Shown here: positions 1 to 5,669 of the stretch, piece after piece
Layout of the letters: each line of letters starts with the position of its first letter
Position numbering within the stretch: position 1 is the first letter of the stretch
Source: Flavobacterium psychrophilum
GTDB lineage: Bacteria > Bacteroidota > Bacteroidia > Flavobacteriales > Flavobacteriaceae
Assembly (NCBI GenBank): GCA_945872875.1
Contig: CAMCBB010000088.1
Coordinates: 1 to 7,144 of the forward strand
Length of the DNA stretch: 7,144 nucleotides
Direction of reading: 5' to 3'
The notes under the pieces: model-generated
Seen by the model: only the letters and a program-made list of their open reading frames with translations
What the model was told of the DNA's origin: nothing
Database searches by the model: none
Made by a program: the position numbers and the translations under genes

Positions 1-302
1 AACAAAAATTGTCTCGCAATAGAATAGCCAAAATCGGTGTTTGGTTGTTCTACTAAAAGGACATTTTTATATTCTCTTTCCAATCTCAAAAACGCTACAG
101 TATCTTCGGTAGCTTCACCACCTTGCATTTTAGCAACATACTGATAGTAGCTTCTCGTTTGACCTAATAAATCTAAAGAAATATTGGTCATTGCAATATC
201 GGTTTCTAAACTTGGACCGTGGCCGCAAAGTTCTCCCAAGCGTTGACCAAGAATCAGCGCATTGTCTGCAATTCCGAGAATATAATTAATTAAGTTAGTC
301 AT
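1..302 (-). CDS. paaC: Phenylacetyl-CoA epoxidase structural subunit PaaC, partial (N-terminal 100 residues)
   Basis: The frame opens with ATG at 302-300 and stays open to the window edge, so the C-terminal part (roughly 150 residues in relatives) is missing. The visible protein begins MTNLINYILGIADNALILGQ and contains RLGELCGHGP (21-30), LDLLGQTR (43-50) and LLVEQPN (82-88), all typical of PaaC. PaaC has a ferritin-like fold that forms the core heterodimer with the catalytic subunit PaaA but is not the catalytic subunit itself. The gene follows paaB after a 62-nt spacer on the same strand and is the last member of the operon visible here; paaD would be expected beyond the edge. The A-rich sequence before the ATG has no Shine-Dalgarno motif. 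Identification is by remembered family resemblance and by neighbours, and is firm. Confidence 0.95.
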   Translation of the reverse strand, partial: MTNLINYILGIADNALILGQRLGELCGHGPSLETDIAMTNISLDLLGQTRSYYQYVAKMQGGEATEDTVAFLRLEREYKNVLLVEQPNTDFGYSIARQFL

Positions 303-304
303 TA

Positions 305-328
305 GTTTTGAATTTTGTGTTTTGAATT
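305..328. repeat. 10-bp direct repeat just upstream of paaC
   Basis: The 10-mer GTTTTGAATT occurs exactly at 305-314 and 319-328, separated by 4 bp. On the coding (minus) strand the repeat reads AATTCAAAAC, and the copy nearer paaC ends 2 nt before its ATG. It lies in the 62-nt paaB-paaC spacer, which holds nothing else recognisable. It may only be low-complexity AT-rich DNA, or it may act as an unstructured A-rich translation leader. Confidence 0.5.
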
Positions 329-364
329 ATAAGCTTAAGACAGCGTAAGAAACTCCAAATTATT

Positions 365-646
365 TTACATGTGTTTTAACTCGTCTGGCAATTCATAAAA
401 TGTTGGATGACGGTATGCTTTGTCCATTGCTGGTTCAAAAGTTTCGCCATTATTTTCTGGATTGGATGCGGTGATTTGCGCAGAAGGCACAACCCAAATA
501 CTAACTCCTTCCATACGACGTGTGTACACATCGCGTGCATTTTCTAGAGCCATAGTAGCATCACTTGCATGCAAACTTCCGCAATGGCGGTGCTCTAATC
601 CGTTTTTACTTCTGATAAATACTTCCCAAAGTGGCCAGTTTTTCAT
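365..646 (-). CDS. paaB: Phenylacetyl-CoA epoxidase subunit PaaB
   Basis: This 93-residue protein is the usual length for PaaB. Recognisable family segments are WPLWEVFIRSKNGLEHRH (4-21), GSLHASDATMALENARD (23-39), YTRRMEGVSIWVV (41-53) and YRHPTFYELPDELKHM at the C-terminus (78-93). PaaB is a small cytoplasmic subunit of the ring-1,2-epoxidase; it is non-catalytic and is thought to bridge or organise the PaaA-PaaC heterodimers. It lies between paaA (77-nt spacer) and paaC (62-nt spacer) on the same strand, the usual A-B-C order. The ATG at 646-644 fits the family start. Upstream sequence is AT-rich with no Shine-Dalgarno motif, as expected in Bacteroidota. The product is complete with nothing anomalous. 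Confidence 0.96.
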   Translation of the reverse strand: MKNWPLWEVFIRSKNGLEHRHCGSLHASDATMALENARDVYTRRMEGVSIWVVPSAQITASNPENNGETFEPAMDKAYRHPTFYELPDELKHM

Positions 647-666
647 AATTAGGTATTTTATTTTAG

Positions 667-715
667 GAATTATGAATTCGAAAATTTTGCTTGAAAAAAT
701 TCTAATTGATAATTC
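667..715. repeat. Imperfect inverted repeat (22-nt arms, 5-nt loop) in the paaA-paaB spacer
   Basis: The arms are 667-688 and 694-715, with loop 689-693. By hand alignment 18 of 22 positions are Watson-Crick pairs. The outermost block is a perfect GAATTAT/ATAATTC pair of 7 bp. In the minus-strand transcript the mismatches are one C-C, one A-G and a tandem U-U. It fills most of the 77-nt gap between paaA and paaB. No T-run follows on either strand, so it does not resemble an intrinsic terminator. It could be an mRNA processing or stability hairpin, or the remnant of a small palindromic repeat. The AT richness makes chance partial palindromes more likely. Confidence 0.55.
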
Positions 716-723
716 GCAATTGA

Positions 724-1680
724 TTATATCGCTTGTTTTTCTACTTTATTTTCTTGTTTTTCGGCATAAGCCATAGCAGCATCTCTTACCCATTGTCCGT
801 CGTTGCAAGCTTTCACTCTAGCTTCAATTCGTTGCTTGTTGCAAGAACCATGTCCTTTTACCACTTGCCAAAATTCGTCCCAATCCAATTCACCAAAATC
901 GTAATGTTTTTTTTCCTCGTTCCATTTTAAATTTGGATCCGGAATAGTTAAACCTAAAATATTAGCTTGCGGAACCGTTTGATCTACGAAAGCTTGACGC
1001 AATTCGTCGTTGGTTTTTCTTTTTAATTTCCATTTAACCGATTGCTCTGTATTTGGAGAATCTGCATCGCGTGGGCCAAACATCATTAAAGAAGGCCACC
1101 ACCAGCGGTTAAGCGAATCTTGTGCCATTGCTTTTTGCTCTGGAGTTCCATTACAAAGGGTTAATAAAATTTCATATCCTTGGCGTTGGTGGAAACTTTC
1201 TTCTTTACAAATACGCACCATAGCACGAGAATAAGGTCCGTAGGAAGTTCCCATTAAAGCAACTTGATTCATGATTGCAGCACCATCAACTAACCAACCC
1301 ACTGTTCCCATATCTGCCCAAGTTACAGCCGGATAATTAAAGATACTAGAATACTTAGCTTCACCAGAATGCAATTGTTCAAACAATTCATCACGAGTAA
1401 TTCCTAAAGTTTCGGCAGCGCTATACAAATACAATCCGTGACCCCCTTCATCTTGAATCTTCGCCAATAAAGCTACTTTTCTTCTCAAAGAAGGCGCACG
1501 AGTAATCCAATTTCCTTCGGGTAACATTCCTACAATTTCGGAATGCGCGTGTTGTGAAATTTGACGAATGTGTGTCTTGCGATACTTTTCGGGCATCCAA
1601 TCTTTTGGTTCAATTTTTTCATCGTTATCAATACGAGCCTGAAACAATAATTCTAAATTTTTTACTTCTTGATCTGACAT
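724..1680 (-). CDS. paaA: Phenylacetyl-CoA 1,2-epoxidase catalytic subunit PaaA
   Basis: PaaA is the di-iron oxygenase subunit that, with O2 and electrons from PaaE, converts phenylacetyl-CoA to the ring-1,2-epoxide in the cytoplasm. The 318-residue protein is close to the roughly 310 of the E. coli enzyme. The ferritin-like di-iron ligand set is visible: E48 (in HAHSEIVG), E78-G-G-H81 (in [14 protein letters not shown]), D132, and E161-S-F-H164 (in [13 protein letters not shown]). The spacing among these six residues matches the E. coli set as I remember it, with a constant offset of 6. Other family segments are [16 protein letters not shown] and [11 protein letters not shown] (193-203). The gene sits 49 nt downstream of paaE and is followed by paaB. 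It looks intact and active. Confidence 0.97.
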   Translation of the reverse strand: MSDQEVKNLELLFQARIDNDEKIEPKDWMPEKYRKTHIRQISQHAHSEIVGMLPEGNWITRAPSLRRKVALLAKIQDEGGHGLYLYSAAETLGITRDELFEQLHSGEAKYSSIFNYPAVTWADMGTVGWLVDGAAIMNQVALMGTSYGPYSRAMVRICKEESFHQRQGYEILLTLCNGTPEQKAMAQDSLNRWWWPSLMMFGPRDADSPNTEQSVKWKLKRKTNDELRQAFVDQTVPQANILGLTIPDPNLKWNEEKKHYDFGELDWDEFWQVVKGHGSCNKQRIEARVKACNDGQWVRDAAMAYAEKQENKVEKQAI

Positions 1681-1729
1681 AATTCTTTACAATTTATTTG
1701 ATACTTATTGAATGTAATTATCTGCTTTA

Positions 1730-2803
1730 TTATATTCCAAAATCTACAACTACCTTTTTAGAAGTAGGAACCGCTTGGCAACTCAAAATGTAATTTTTGG
1801 CCAATTCATCTTCTTCTAACGAGTAATTCAGTTTCATTTCTGCTGTTCCTTCAACTACTTGACAACGGCAAGTACTGCAAACGCCTCCTTTACATGCATA
1901 AGGTAAATCGGCTCCTGCGGCAATAGCGCCATCAAGAATATTATCAAAGTCATCGCCCATCACAAAATGGAATTCTTTTCCACCATCGATAATTGTAACT
2001 TCGGTGCCTTCAACTTTTTTCTCCACAATTTTAGTAATTCGAAGTTTGTCTTCTACAGTTAATCCTGTGGTAAATAATTCATAATGTATTTTTTCTTTTG
2101 CCAATCCTGCAGCAGTTAGCTCATCGCGGATTAAGAAAATCATTTCTTCGGGACCACAAATAAAGCAATCATCGGTTTCAGAAAGGTCAATAATTTTATC
2201 GGTTAAAACCTGAATTTTTTCTTTTGTAAAACGACCATTAAATAACTCCGCCGAACGGTGTTCTTTGGTTAAAAAATAAAAAATTTCAAAACGGTCAAAA
2301 TACGTGTTCTTTAACTGCTCTAATTCTTCTTTAAAAATGATTGATTTTACCGTTCCGTTAAGGTAAAATAATTTGAATGTGCTTTTTGGCTCTTTGGCCA
2401 AATGTGTTTTTATGATCGAAAGCATCGGTGTAATTCCGCTACCTGCTGCAAACGCAATGTAATTTTTTGAGGCTTCTGGATTCACTTCAGTACAGAAAGT
2501 TCCGTGTGGCGGCATCACATCAAGTGTATCTCCGGCGGCAAGTTGGTTATTTGCAAAAGTTGAAAACAAACCTCCGTTAATTTGTTTCACTGCAACCTGC
2601 CATTTATTATCAATCGGACTCGAGCATAACGAATACGAACGGCGCACTTCCTTTCCTCCAAGCTCTGTTCTTAACGTTAAATATTGCCCTTGCTTGTATT
2701 GAAATTCCGATTGCAATGCTTCGGGAACATCAAATGTTATTACCGAGCAATCCTTGGTTTCTTTATAAATATCTGCAATTGATAAAGTATGAAATTTTGC
2801 CAT
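1730..2803 (-). CDS. paaE: Phenylacetyl-CoA epoxidase reductase subunit PaaE (FAD / 2Fe-2S)
   Basis: This is the electron-transfer subunit that moves electrons from NAD(P)H through FAD and a 2Fe-2S cluster to the PaaA di-iron site. The 357-residue protein has the expected three parts. An FAD-binding barrel carries RRSYSL (54-59). A nucleotide-binding domain carries GSGITPML (121-128) and CGPEEM (216-221). A C-terminal plant-type ferredoxin domain (from about 265) carries C304-x4-C309-x2-C312 with the fourth cysteine C342. All cluster ligands are present. Here paaE is the first structural gene, directly behind the proposed TetR operator, whereas in E. coli it follows paaD. The start ATG is 18 nt from the operator. 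No Shine-Dalgarno motif is visible. Confidence 0.96.
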   Translation of the reverse strand: MAKFHTLSIADIYKETKDCSVITFDVPEALQSEFQYKQGQYLTLRTELGGKEVRRSYSLCSSPIDNKWQVAVKQINGGLFSTFANNQLAAGDTLDVMPPHGTFCTEVNPEASKNYIAFAAGSGITPMLSIIKTHLAKEPKSTFKLFYLNGTVKSIIFKEELEQLKNTYFDRFEIFYFLTKEHRSAELFNGRFTKEKIQVLTDKIIDLSETDDCFICGPEEMIFLIRDELTAAGLAKEKIHYELFTTGLTVEDKLRITKIVEKKVEGTEVTIIDGGKEFHFVMGDDFDNILDGAIAAGADLPYACKGGVCSTCRCQVVEGTAEMKLNYSLEEDELAKNYILSCQAVPTSKKVVVDFGI

Positions 2804-2820
2804 AAAATTCTATTTAATCT

Positions 2821-2840
2821 AAACTAACAAATGTTAGTTT
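2821..2840. promoter_or_regulatory. Palindromic operator upstream of paaE, probable TetR-regulator site
   Basis: A perfect inverted repeat has 9-bp arms, AAACTAACA (2821-2829) and TGTTAGTTT (2832-2840), with a 2-bp centre. Its length and symmetry suit a TetR dimer. It lies between tetR and paaE, immediately downstream of an exact -7 box at 2854-2847, so it should cover the transcription start and early transcribed region, a classic repression position. The inner core TAAC-N4-GTTA recurs at 3509-3520. Assignment to the adjacent TetR protein is inference from position. Confidence 0.78.
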
Positions 2841-2846
2841 ACAATG

Positions 2847-2854
2847 CAAATTTA
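2847..2854 (-). promoter_or_regulatory. paaE promoter, Bacteroidota -7 box
   Basis: On the minus strand 2854-2847 reads TAAATTTG, an exact match to the Bacteroidota -7 consensus TAnnTTTG. Transcription would begin about 2843-2840, at the edge of the palindrome. The -33 region is poor: TTTTCG at 2880-2875 region is the nearest candidate, about 20 bp upstream. A weak -33 is common in these promoters, so the call rests on the -7 box and its placement relative to the operator. Confidence 0.6.
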
Positions 2855-2904
2855 CTAATTTTTTAATACATTACGAAAACGAGGTAGTTTTTAGCAATTT
2901 TTTA

Positions 2905-3474
2905 TCATACAATTCCGTTAATCAGTACTTTAACCATGTTGTCGGAAAGTGATTTCGGACTCAAGGCATTTGTTTTATTATACCATATATACATGGTGCG
3001 AAGCGTGGATAGAATTGAAAAAATTATGACATCAAGGTTGTAATTTTTTATCTCTCCATTGGCAATTCCATGTTTAACAATTGTTTTGAAATTATTTTCA
3101 TAATCTTTTCGCATTTTTATGAATTGCACTAATTTGTCATCAGTTAAGTGCATCCAATCATTATTTAGGCAAGCCAATGCGTCTGGATTTCGTAAAGTAA
3201 TGTCAATATGAAGTTGAATGATGCGTTCTAATTTGGCTTGCGTTGAAGCATCCGAATTTAATACTTCATCCATAATATTGGTGAATTCTTCGGCAATTTC
3301 GATAACAATTAACACTAAAATTTCTTGCTTAGATTGAATGTGGTTGTATAGGCTCGCTGCTTTGATATCCATAGCCTGAGCAATATCGCGCATGGTCACC
3401 GCGCTGTAACCTTTTTCTTTAAAAAGCTTAGCAGAGACCGCAATTATTTCCGATTTTCTATCTGTAATTTTCAT
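2905..3474 (-). CDS. TetR/AcrR-family transcriptional regulator, probable repressor of the paa operon
   Basis: The 189-residue protein has the standard TetR N-terminal DNA-binding domain over about residues 1-55: AKLFKEKGYSAVTMRDIAQAM (15-35) followed by the recognition-helix region DIKAASLYNHIQSKQEIL (36-53). The remainder is an all-helical ligand and dimer domain of usual length, with no residues from which I can read the ligand. It is encoded on the same strand just upstream of paaE (101-nt gap) and diverges from the rhodanese gene. TetR-type PaaR proteins that respond to phenylacetyl-CoA are known in other bacteria, so phenylacetyl-CoA is the natural guess for the inducer; that is inference. 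The exact palindrome in front of paaE supports the operon-regulator role. Other acyl-CoA ligands cannot be excluded. Confidence 0.9.
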   Translation of the reverse strand: MKITDRKSEIIAVSAKLFKEKGYSAVTMRDIAQAMDIKAASLYNHIQSKQEILVLIVIEIAEEFTNIMDEVLNSDASTQAKLERIIQLHIDITLRNPDALACLNNDWMHLTDDKLVQFIKMRKDYENNFKTIVKHGIANGEIKNYNLDVIIFSILSTLRTMYIWYNKTNALSPKSLSDNMVKVLINGIV

Positions 3475-3481
3475 CCGATTT

Positions 3482-3489
3482 CAAAGATA
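3482..3489 (-). promoter_or_regulatory. tetR promoter, -7 box very close to the start codon
   Basis: Minus-strand 3489-3482 reads TATCTTTG, matching TAnnTTTG exactly. Only 7 nt separate it from the tetR ATG at 3474. A start site 4-7 nt downstream of the box would give a leader of about 0-4 nt, that is, a nearly leaderless mRNA. No good -33 element is seen at the expected distance. The TAAC-N4-GTTA palindrome lies about 20-30 bp upstream, over the expected -33 position. Confidence 0.45.
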
Positions 3490-3507
3490 AAGAATATTTT
3501 TGTTTGC

Positions 3508-3521
3508 GTAACCTTTGTTAC
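3508..3521. promoter_or_regulatory. Second candidate TetR operator between tetR and the rhodanese gene
   Basis: The inverted repeat GTAAC-CTTT-GTTAC carries the same TAAC-N4-GTTA core, with identical spacing, as the longer palindrome in front of paaE. The flanks differ, and the arms here are only 5 bp. It lies in the divergent 106-bp spacer, over the expected -33 region of tetR and just upstream of the proposed rhodanese -33 element. It could therefore serve autoregulation. It is weaker than the paaE site and may be chance. Confidence 0.4.
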
Positions 3522-3525
3522 CAAA

Positions 3526-3551
3526 TTGAAAAAATAAATGCTTTTATTTTG
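3526..3551 (+). promoter_or_regulatory. Candidate promoter of the rhodanese gene
   Basis: TTG at 3526-3528 and TATTTTG at 3545-3551 resemble the Bacteroidota -33 and -7 elements with a 16-bp gap. The -7 is one base short of TAnnTTTG and the gap is slightly short, so this is a tentative call. It would give a leader of roughly 25 nt before the ATG at 3581, ending in an A-rich run without a Shine-Dalgarno motif. Confidence 0.35.
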
Positions 3552-3580
3552 CAGTATCATTTAATATTAAAACACAAAAA

Positions 3581-3889
3581 ATGGGATTATTAAGCATGTT
3601 AGGTTTAAGCGGAAAACCGGAAAGTATAAGTGAATTTATAGAAAAAGGAGCCGTAATTGTTGATGTTAGAACTCCGGGTGAATACCAAGGTGGACATATC
3701 AAAGGTTCAAAAAACATTCCGTTAAATGTCTTGTCGGATAAAATATCGGAAATAAAAAAATGGAACAAACCCGTAATTGCTTGTTGTGCTAGTGGCATGC
3801 GAAGCGCTCAGGGAACTTCTATTTTAAAATCAAATGGAATTGACGCTATGAATGGCGGTGGCTGGAGCAGTTTGCAAAGCAAATTATAA
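3581..3889 (+). CDS. Single-domain rhodanese-like protein
   Basis: This 102-residue cytoplasmic protein is one rhodanese domain. VDVRTPGEY (27-35), GHIKGSKNIP (38-47) and the active-site loop CASGMR (69-74) are present. C69 would carry the persulfide and R74 matches the usual CxxGxR pattern, so the domain appears catalytically competent. A C68 neighbours the catalytic cysteine. The N-terminus MGLLSMLGL is hydrophobic but too short for a signal peptide. Proteins of this kind shuttle sulfane sulfur; the donor, acceptor and pathway cannot be read from sequence. It is a single-gene unit diverging from tetR, and its stop codon directly abuts the end of the convergent GSCFA gene. A functional link to the paa operon is possible only through the shared spacer and palindrome. 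Confidence 0.92.
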   Translation: MGLLSMLGLSGKPESISEFIEKGAVIVDVRTPGEYQGGHIKGSKNIPLNVLSDKISEIKKWNKPVIACCASGMRSAQGTSILKSNGIDAMNGGGWSSLQSKL

Positions 3890-4837
3890 CTAAAATTTCA
3901 TATAAGGAAACTGTGCTTCCAATTGTGCACTTTTCTCTTTTAGTTTTTGAAGAAATTTAGAGTGGCTTATCGAATCGGGATGAAACGGTCGATGGGCCAT
4001 TCCTTTTTGGATGCTTTCCACCTCTTGCATCACTTGTTGCGCCGCATCTGTTATGTTGCTTTCGCAAAAGCGTTCCCAGATATAATCTATTGCTACTGCA
4101 TTGGGATGTAGTAAATCTTGAGCATAAAATCGGTAATCTCTAAGTTCATCCATCACAATTTCATAGGAAGGAAAATAGCTTGAAGTTGGATGTTGGGAAA
4201 TAGAAGTATGCATTGCTGAAATCAAATTGGCTTTACTGCGTTGGTTTTCTACAAAGCCATCTTTAATGTGACGCACCGGCGAAACGGTAAATACCACTTG
4301 GCAAGTTGGATTTAATTTTTGAATTAAATCAATCGAATTCTGGATTGCATTTTCAATTTCGGTACCCGAAATAATTACCTTTTCAAATTGGTCTTGCGCT
4401 ACTTTATGGCAATTGGCAACCACAGCATTAGATGCTTTTAATTGGTAAACCCAGGAAGTACCGTAGGTAATAAATAGATGCGTTGCAGCAGCTAATTTCG
4501 AATTCATTTCAGTCAATAACCGATTTAAATTTGACAGCATTGCTTCTTTATTTGGCTGACTTAAATCGGAATGCACTTCATAACAATGCCATAATTCATT
4601 ATGAAAAAACAAATCGGCTTCAGTCAAATAATTTAAATGAATTGCACGCTCTAAAATCTTTTCAATAGAAACGGGATTGAAGATAATTCCGAATGGATTG
4701 GTTGTATTTTGAAATTTATAAAAGTCGAATTTTTCCCCCATATTTTCAGCAAAACAAGAACCCAAAGCAACGATTTGCGACGAGTAATCTATCGGAGAAT
4801 TGGATTTTGTAACTGGAATTTTGGTAGTGAAATTCAT
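3890..4837 (-). CDS. GSCFA-domain protein (SGNH-hydrolase-like, function unknown)
   Basis: The 315-residue protein carries the motif that names the GSCFA family, in VALGSCFAENMG (23-34). Other conserved-looking segments are NPFGIIFNPVS (47-57), TYGTSWVY (124-131), TVSPVRH (184-190) and DLLHPN (241-246). The layout of a GSC block near the N-terminus and a DxxH block near the C-terminus resembles SGNH/GDSL hydrolases. On that reading S27, D241 and H244 would be the catalytic residues; this is inference, and no substrate is known to me. There is no signal peptide or membrane segment, so it is probably cytoplasmic. Its ATG directly follows the trmH stop codon, so the two genes are probably co-transcribed and translationally coupled. 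Its 3' end meets the rhodanese gene with zero gap. Confidence 0.88.
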   Translation of the reverse strand: MNFTTKIPVTKSNSPIDYSSQIVALGSCFAENMGEKFDFYKFQNTTNPFGIIFNPVSIEKILERAIHLNYLTEADLFFHNELWHCYEVHSDLSQPNKEAMLSNLNRLLTEMNSKLAAATHLFITYGTSWVYQLKASNAVVANCHKVAQDQFEKVIISGTEIENAIQNSIDLIQKLNPTCQVVFTVSPVRHIKDGFVENQRSKANLISAMHTSISQHPTSSYFPSYEIVMDELRDYRFYAQDLLHPNAVAIDYIWERFCESNITDAAQQVMQEVESIQKGMAHRPFHPDSISHSKFLQKLKEKSAQLEAQFPYMKF

Positions 4838-5500
4838 TTATTTGGCATTATTTTCGGTGTGGTACCATTCTTCAATTCGCTTAATATCTTTAATGGAATT
4901 TTTGGCCCATTGGAGTCGCTTTTCTAGAATTTCCTCTTCAGATAATTGCCAAGGAATCTCCGATTTGCGCAATCGATTCATCAAATTCTGAATGATTATC
5001 GCCGCCGAAACAGATATATTCAGACTTTCAGTAAAACCCACCATCGGAATTTTAAGAAATCCATCGGCTTTTTCAAGCACTTCGGCTGATAAACCTTCTT
5101 TTTCGGTTCCAAAAAACAAAGCGCTGGGTTGGGTAATATCAAAATCATCCAGTTCACAATCGTCGTGATGCGGTGTAGTTGCAATTATTTGATAGCCTTT
5201 ATTTTTTAAATCTGAAATGCAATTTGTAATGCTGTTGTAACGGTTTACATCGACCCATTTTTGGGCTCCCATTGCAATTTCTTTATCGATTGATTTGGTG
5301 TAGCGCTCCTCAATAACATTAAGTTGCTGAATTCCAAAAACCTCACAACTGCGCATCACCGCGCTTGTGTTGTGCAGTTGAAAAACATCTTCAATAACCA
5401 CAGTAAAATGATTCGATCGATGGGCAAGCACTTGCTCAAAGCGTTCTTTTCGGTTTTCAGTAAGCATGTTTTCTAAAAAAGCGAGGTATTCTAAATCCAC
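4838..5500 (-). CDS. TrmH-family (SPOUT) RNA 2'-O-methyltransferase, GTG start
   Basis: The 220-residue protein has the three SpoU/TrmH motifs: HNTSAVMRSCEVFG (43-56, with N44 and the catalytic-type R50), FFGTEKEGLS (129-138) and IPMVGFTESLNISVSAA (151-167). The last two form the knotted SAM-binding site. Its length and compact form resemble TrmH, which makes Gm18 in tRNA, more than the longer rRNA enzymes, but the target nucleotide is not certain. The GTG at 5500-5498 is preceded directly by an in-frame TAA, so no longer start exists. The next ATG is M12, and using it would remove the DLEYLAFLEN stretch that I recall in relatives, so GTG is preferred. The gene is first in a two-gene unit with the GSCFA gene. 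Confidence 0.92.
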   Translation of the reverse strand: MDLEYLAFLENMLTENRKERFEQVLAHRSNHFTVVIEDVFQLHNTSAVMRSCEVFGIQQLNVIEERYTKSIDKEIAMGAQKWVDVNRYNSITNCISDLKNKGYQIIATTPHHDDCELDDFDITQPSALFFGTEKEGLSAEVLEKADGFLKIPMVGFTESLNISVSAAIIIQNLMNRLRKSEIPWQLSEEEILEKRLQWAKNSIKDIKRIEEWYHTENNAK

Positions 5501-5521
5501 TTAATTCGGTATTATTTTTGA

Positions 5522-5555
5522 CAAAAATAGTAAAATTGCCGTTGTTCCATTCAAA
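5522..5555 (-). promoter_or_regulatory. Promoter of the trmH-GSCFA pair
   Basis: On the minus strand, TTTG at 5555-5552 and TATTTTTG at 5529-5522 match the -33 and -7 elements of Bacteroidota promoters with a 22-bp gap, near the long end of the accepted range. The start site would be about 5518-5515, giving a leader of roughly 15-18 nt before the GTG. Confidence 0.55.
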
Positions 5556-5636
5556 TAAAACTGCAAGACGGCAGTAAACAGCGTAAAATTTGATAAAAAA
5601 TTAAATAAGGATTATCCAAGACTGAACTCTATTGCT

Positions 5637-5644
5637 TACTTTTG
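5637..5644 (+). promoter_or_regulatory. purB promoter, Bacteroidota -7 box
   Basis: TACTTTTG at 5637-5644 is an exact TAnnTTTG match. The -33 candidate is weak (TTA at 5612-5614, 22 bp away). The start site would fall near 5648-5651, leaving a leader of about 20 nt before the ATG at 5670. The leader is rich in A and C and has no Shine-Dalgarno motif. The position of this box argues against translation starting at the in-frame TTG at 5649. Confidence 0.6.
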
Positions 5645-5669
5645 CATCTTGAAACTACAACACAACACC

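Noticed and set aside
420..930. Plus-strand reading frames opposite paaB and paaA
   Set aside because: They lie antisense to well-supported genes and encode no recognisable protein.
2671..2680. Palindrome TTAACGTTAA resembling a regulator site
   Set aside because: It is inside the paaE coding region, lacks the 4-bp spacing of the two candidate operators, and is explained by codons.
2821..2840. The palindrome between tetR and paaE as a transcription terminator of tetR
   Set aside because: A 2-nt centre cannot form a good RNA hairpin loop, the stem is AT-rich, and no T-run follows on the minus strand; an operator fits better.
3581..5500. Rhodanese, GSCFA and TrmH as a single new sulfur or RNA modification system
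   Set aside because: The rhodanese is on the opposite strand with its own promoter, and nothing in the sequences ties it to tRNA thiolation; only the trmH-GSCFA pairing is supported.
5560..5575. Short inverted repeat ACTGC-N6-GCAGT in the trmH-purB spacer
   Set aside because: Only 5-bp arms with no second copy and no adjacent regulator gene; too weak to call a site.
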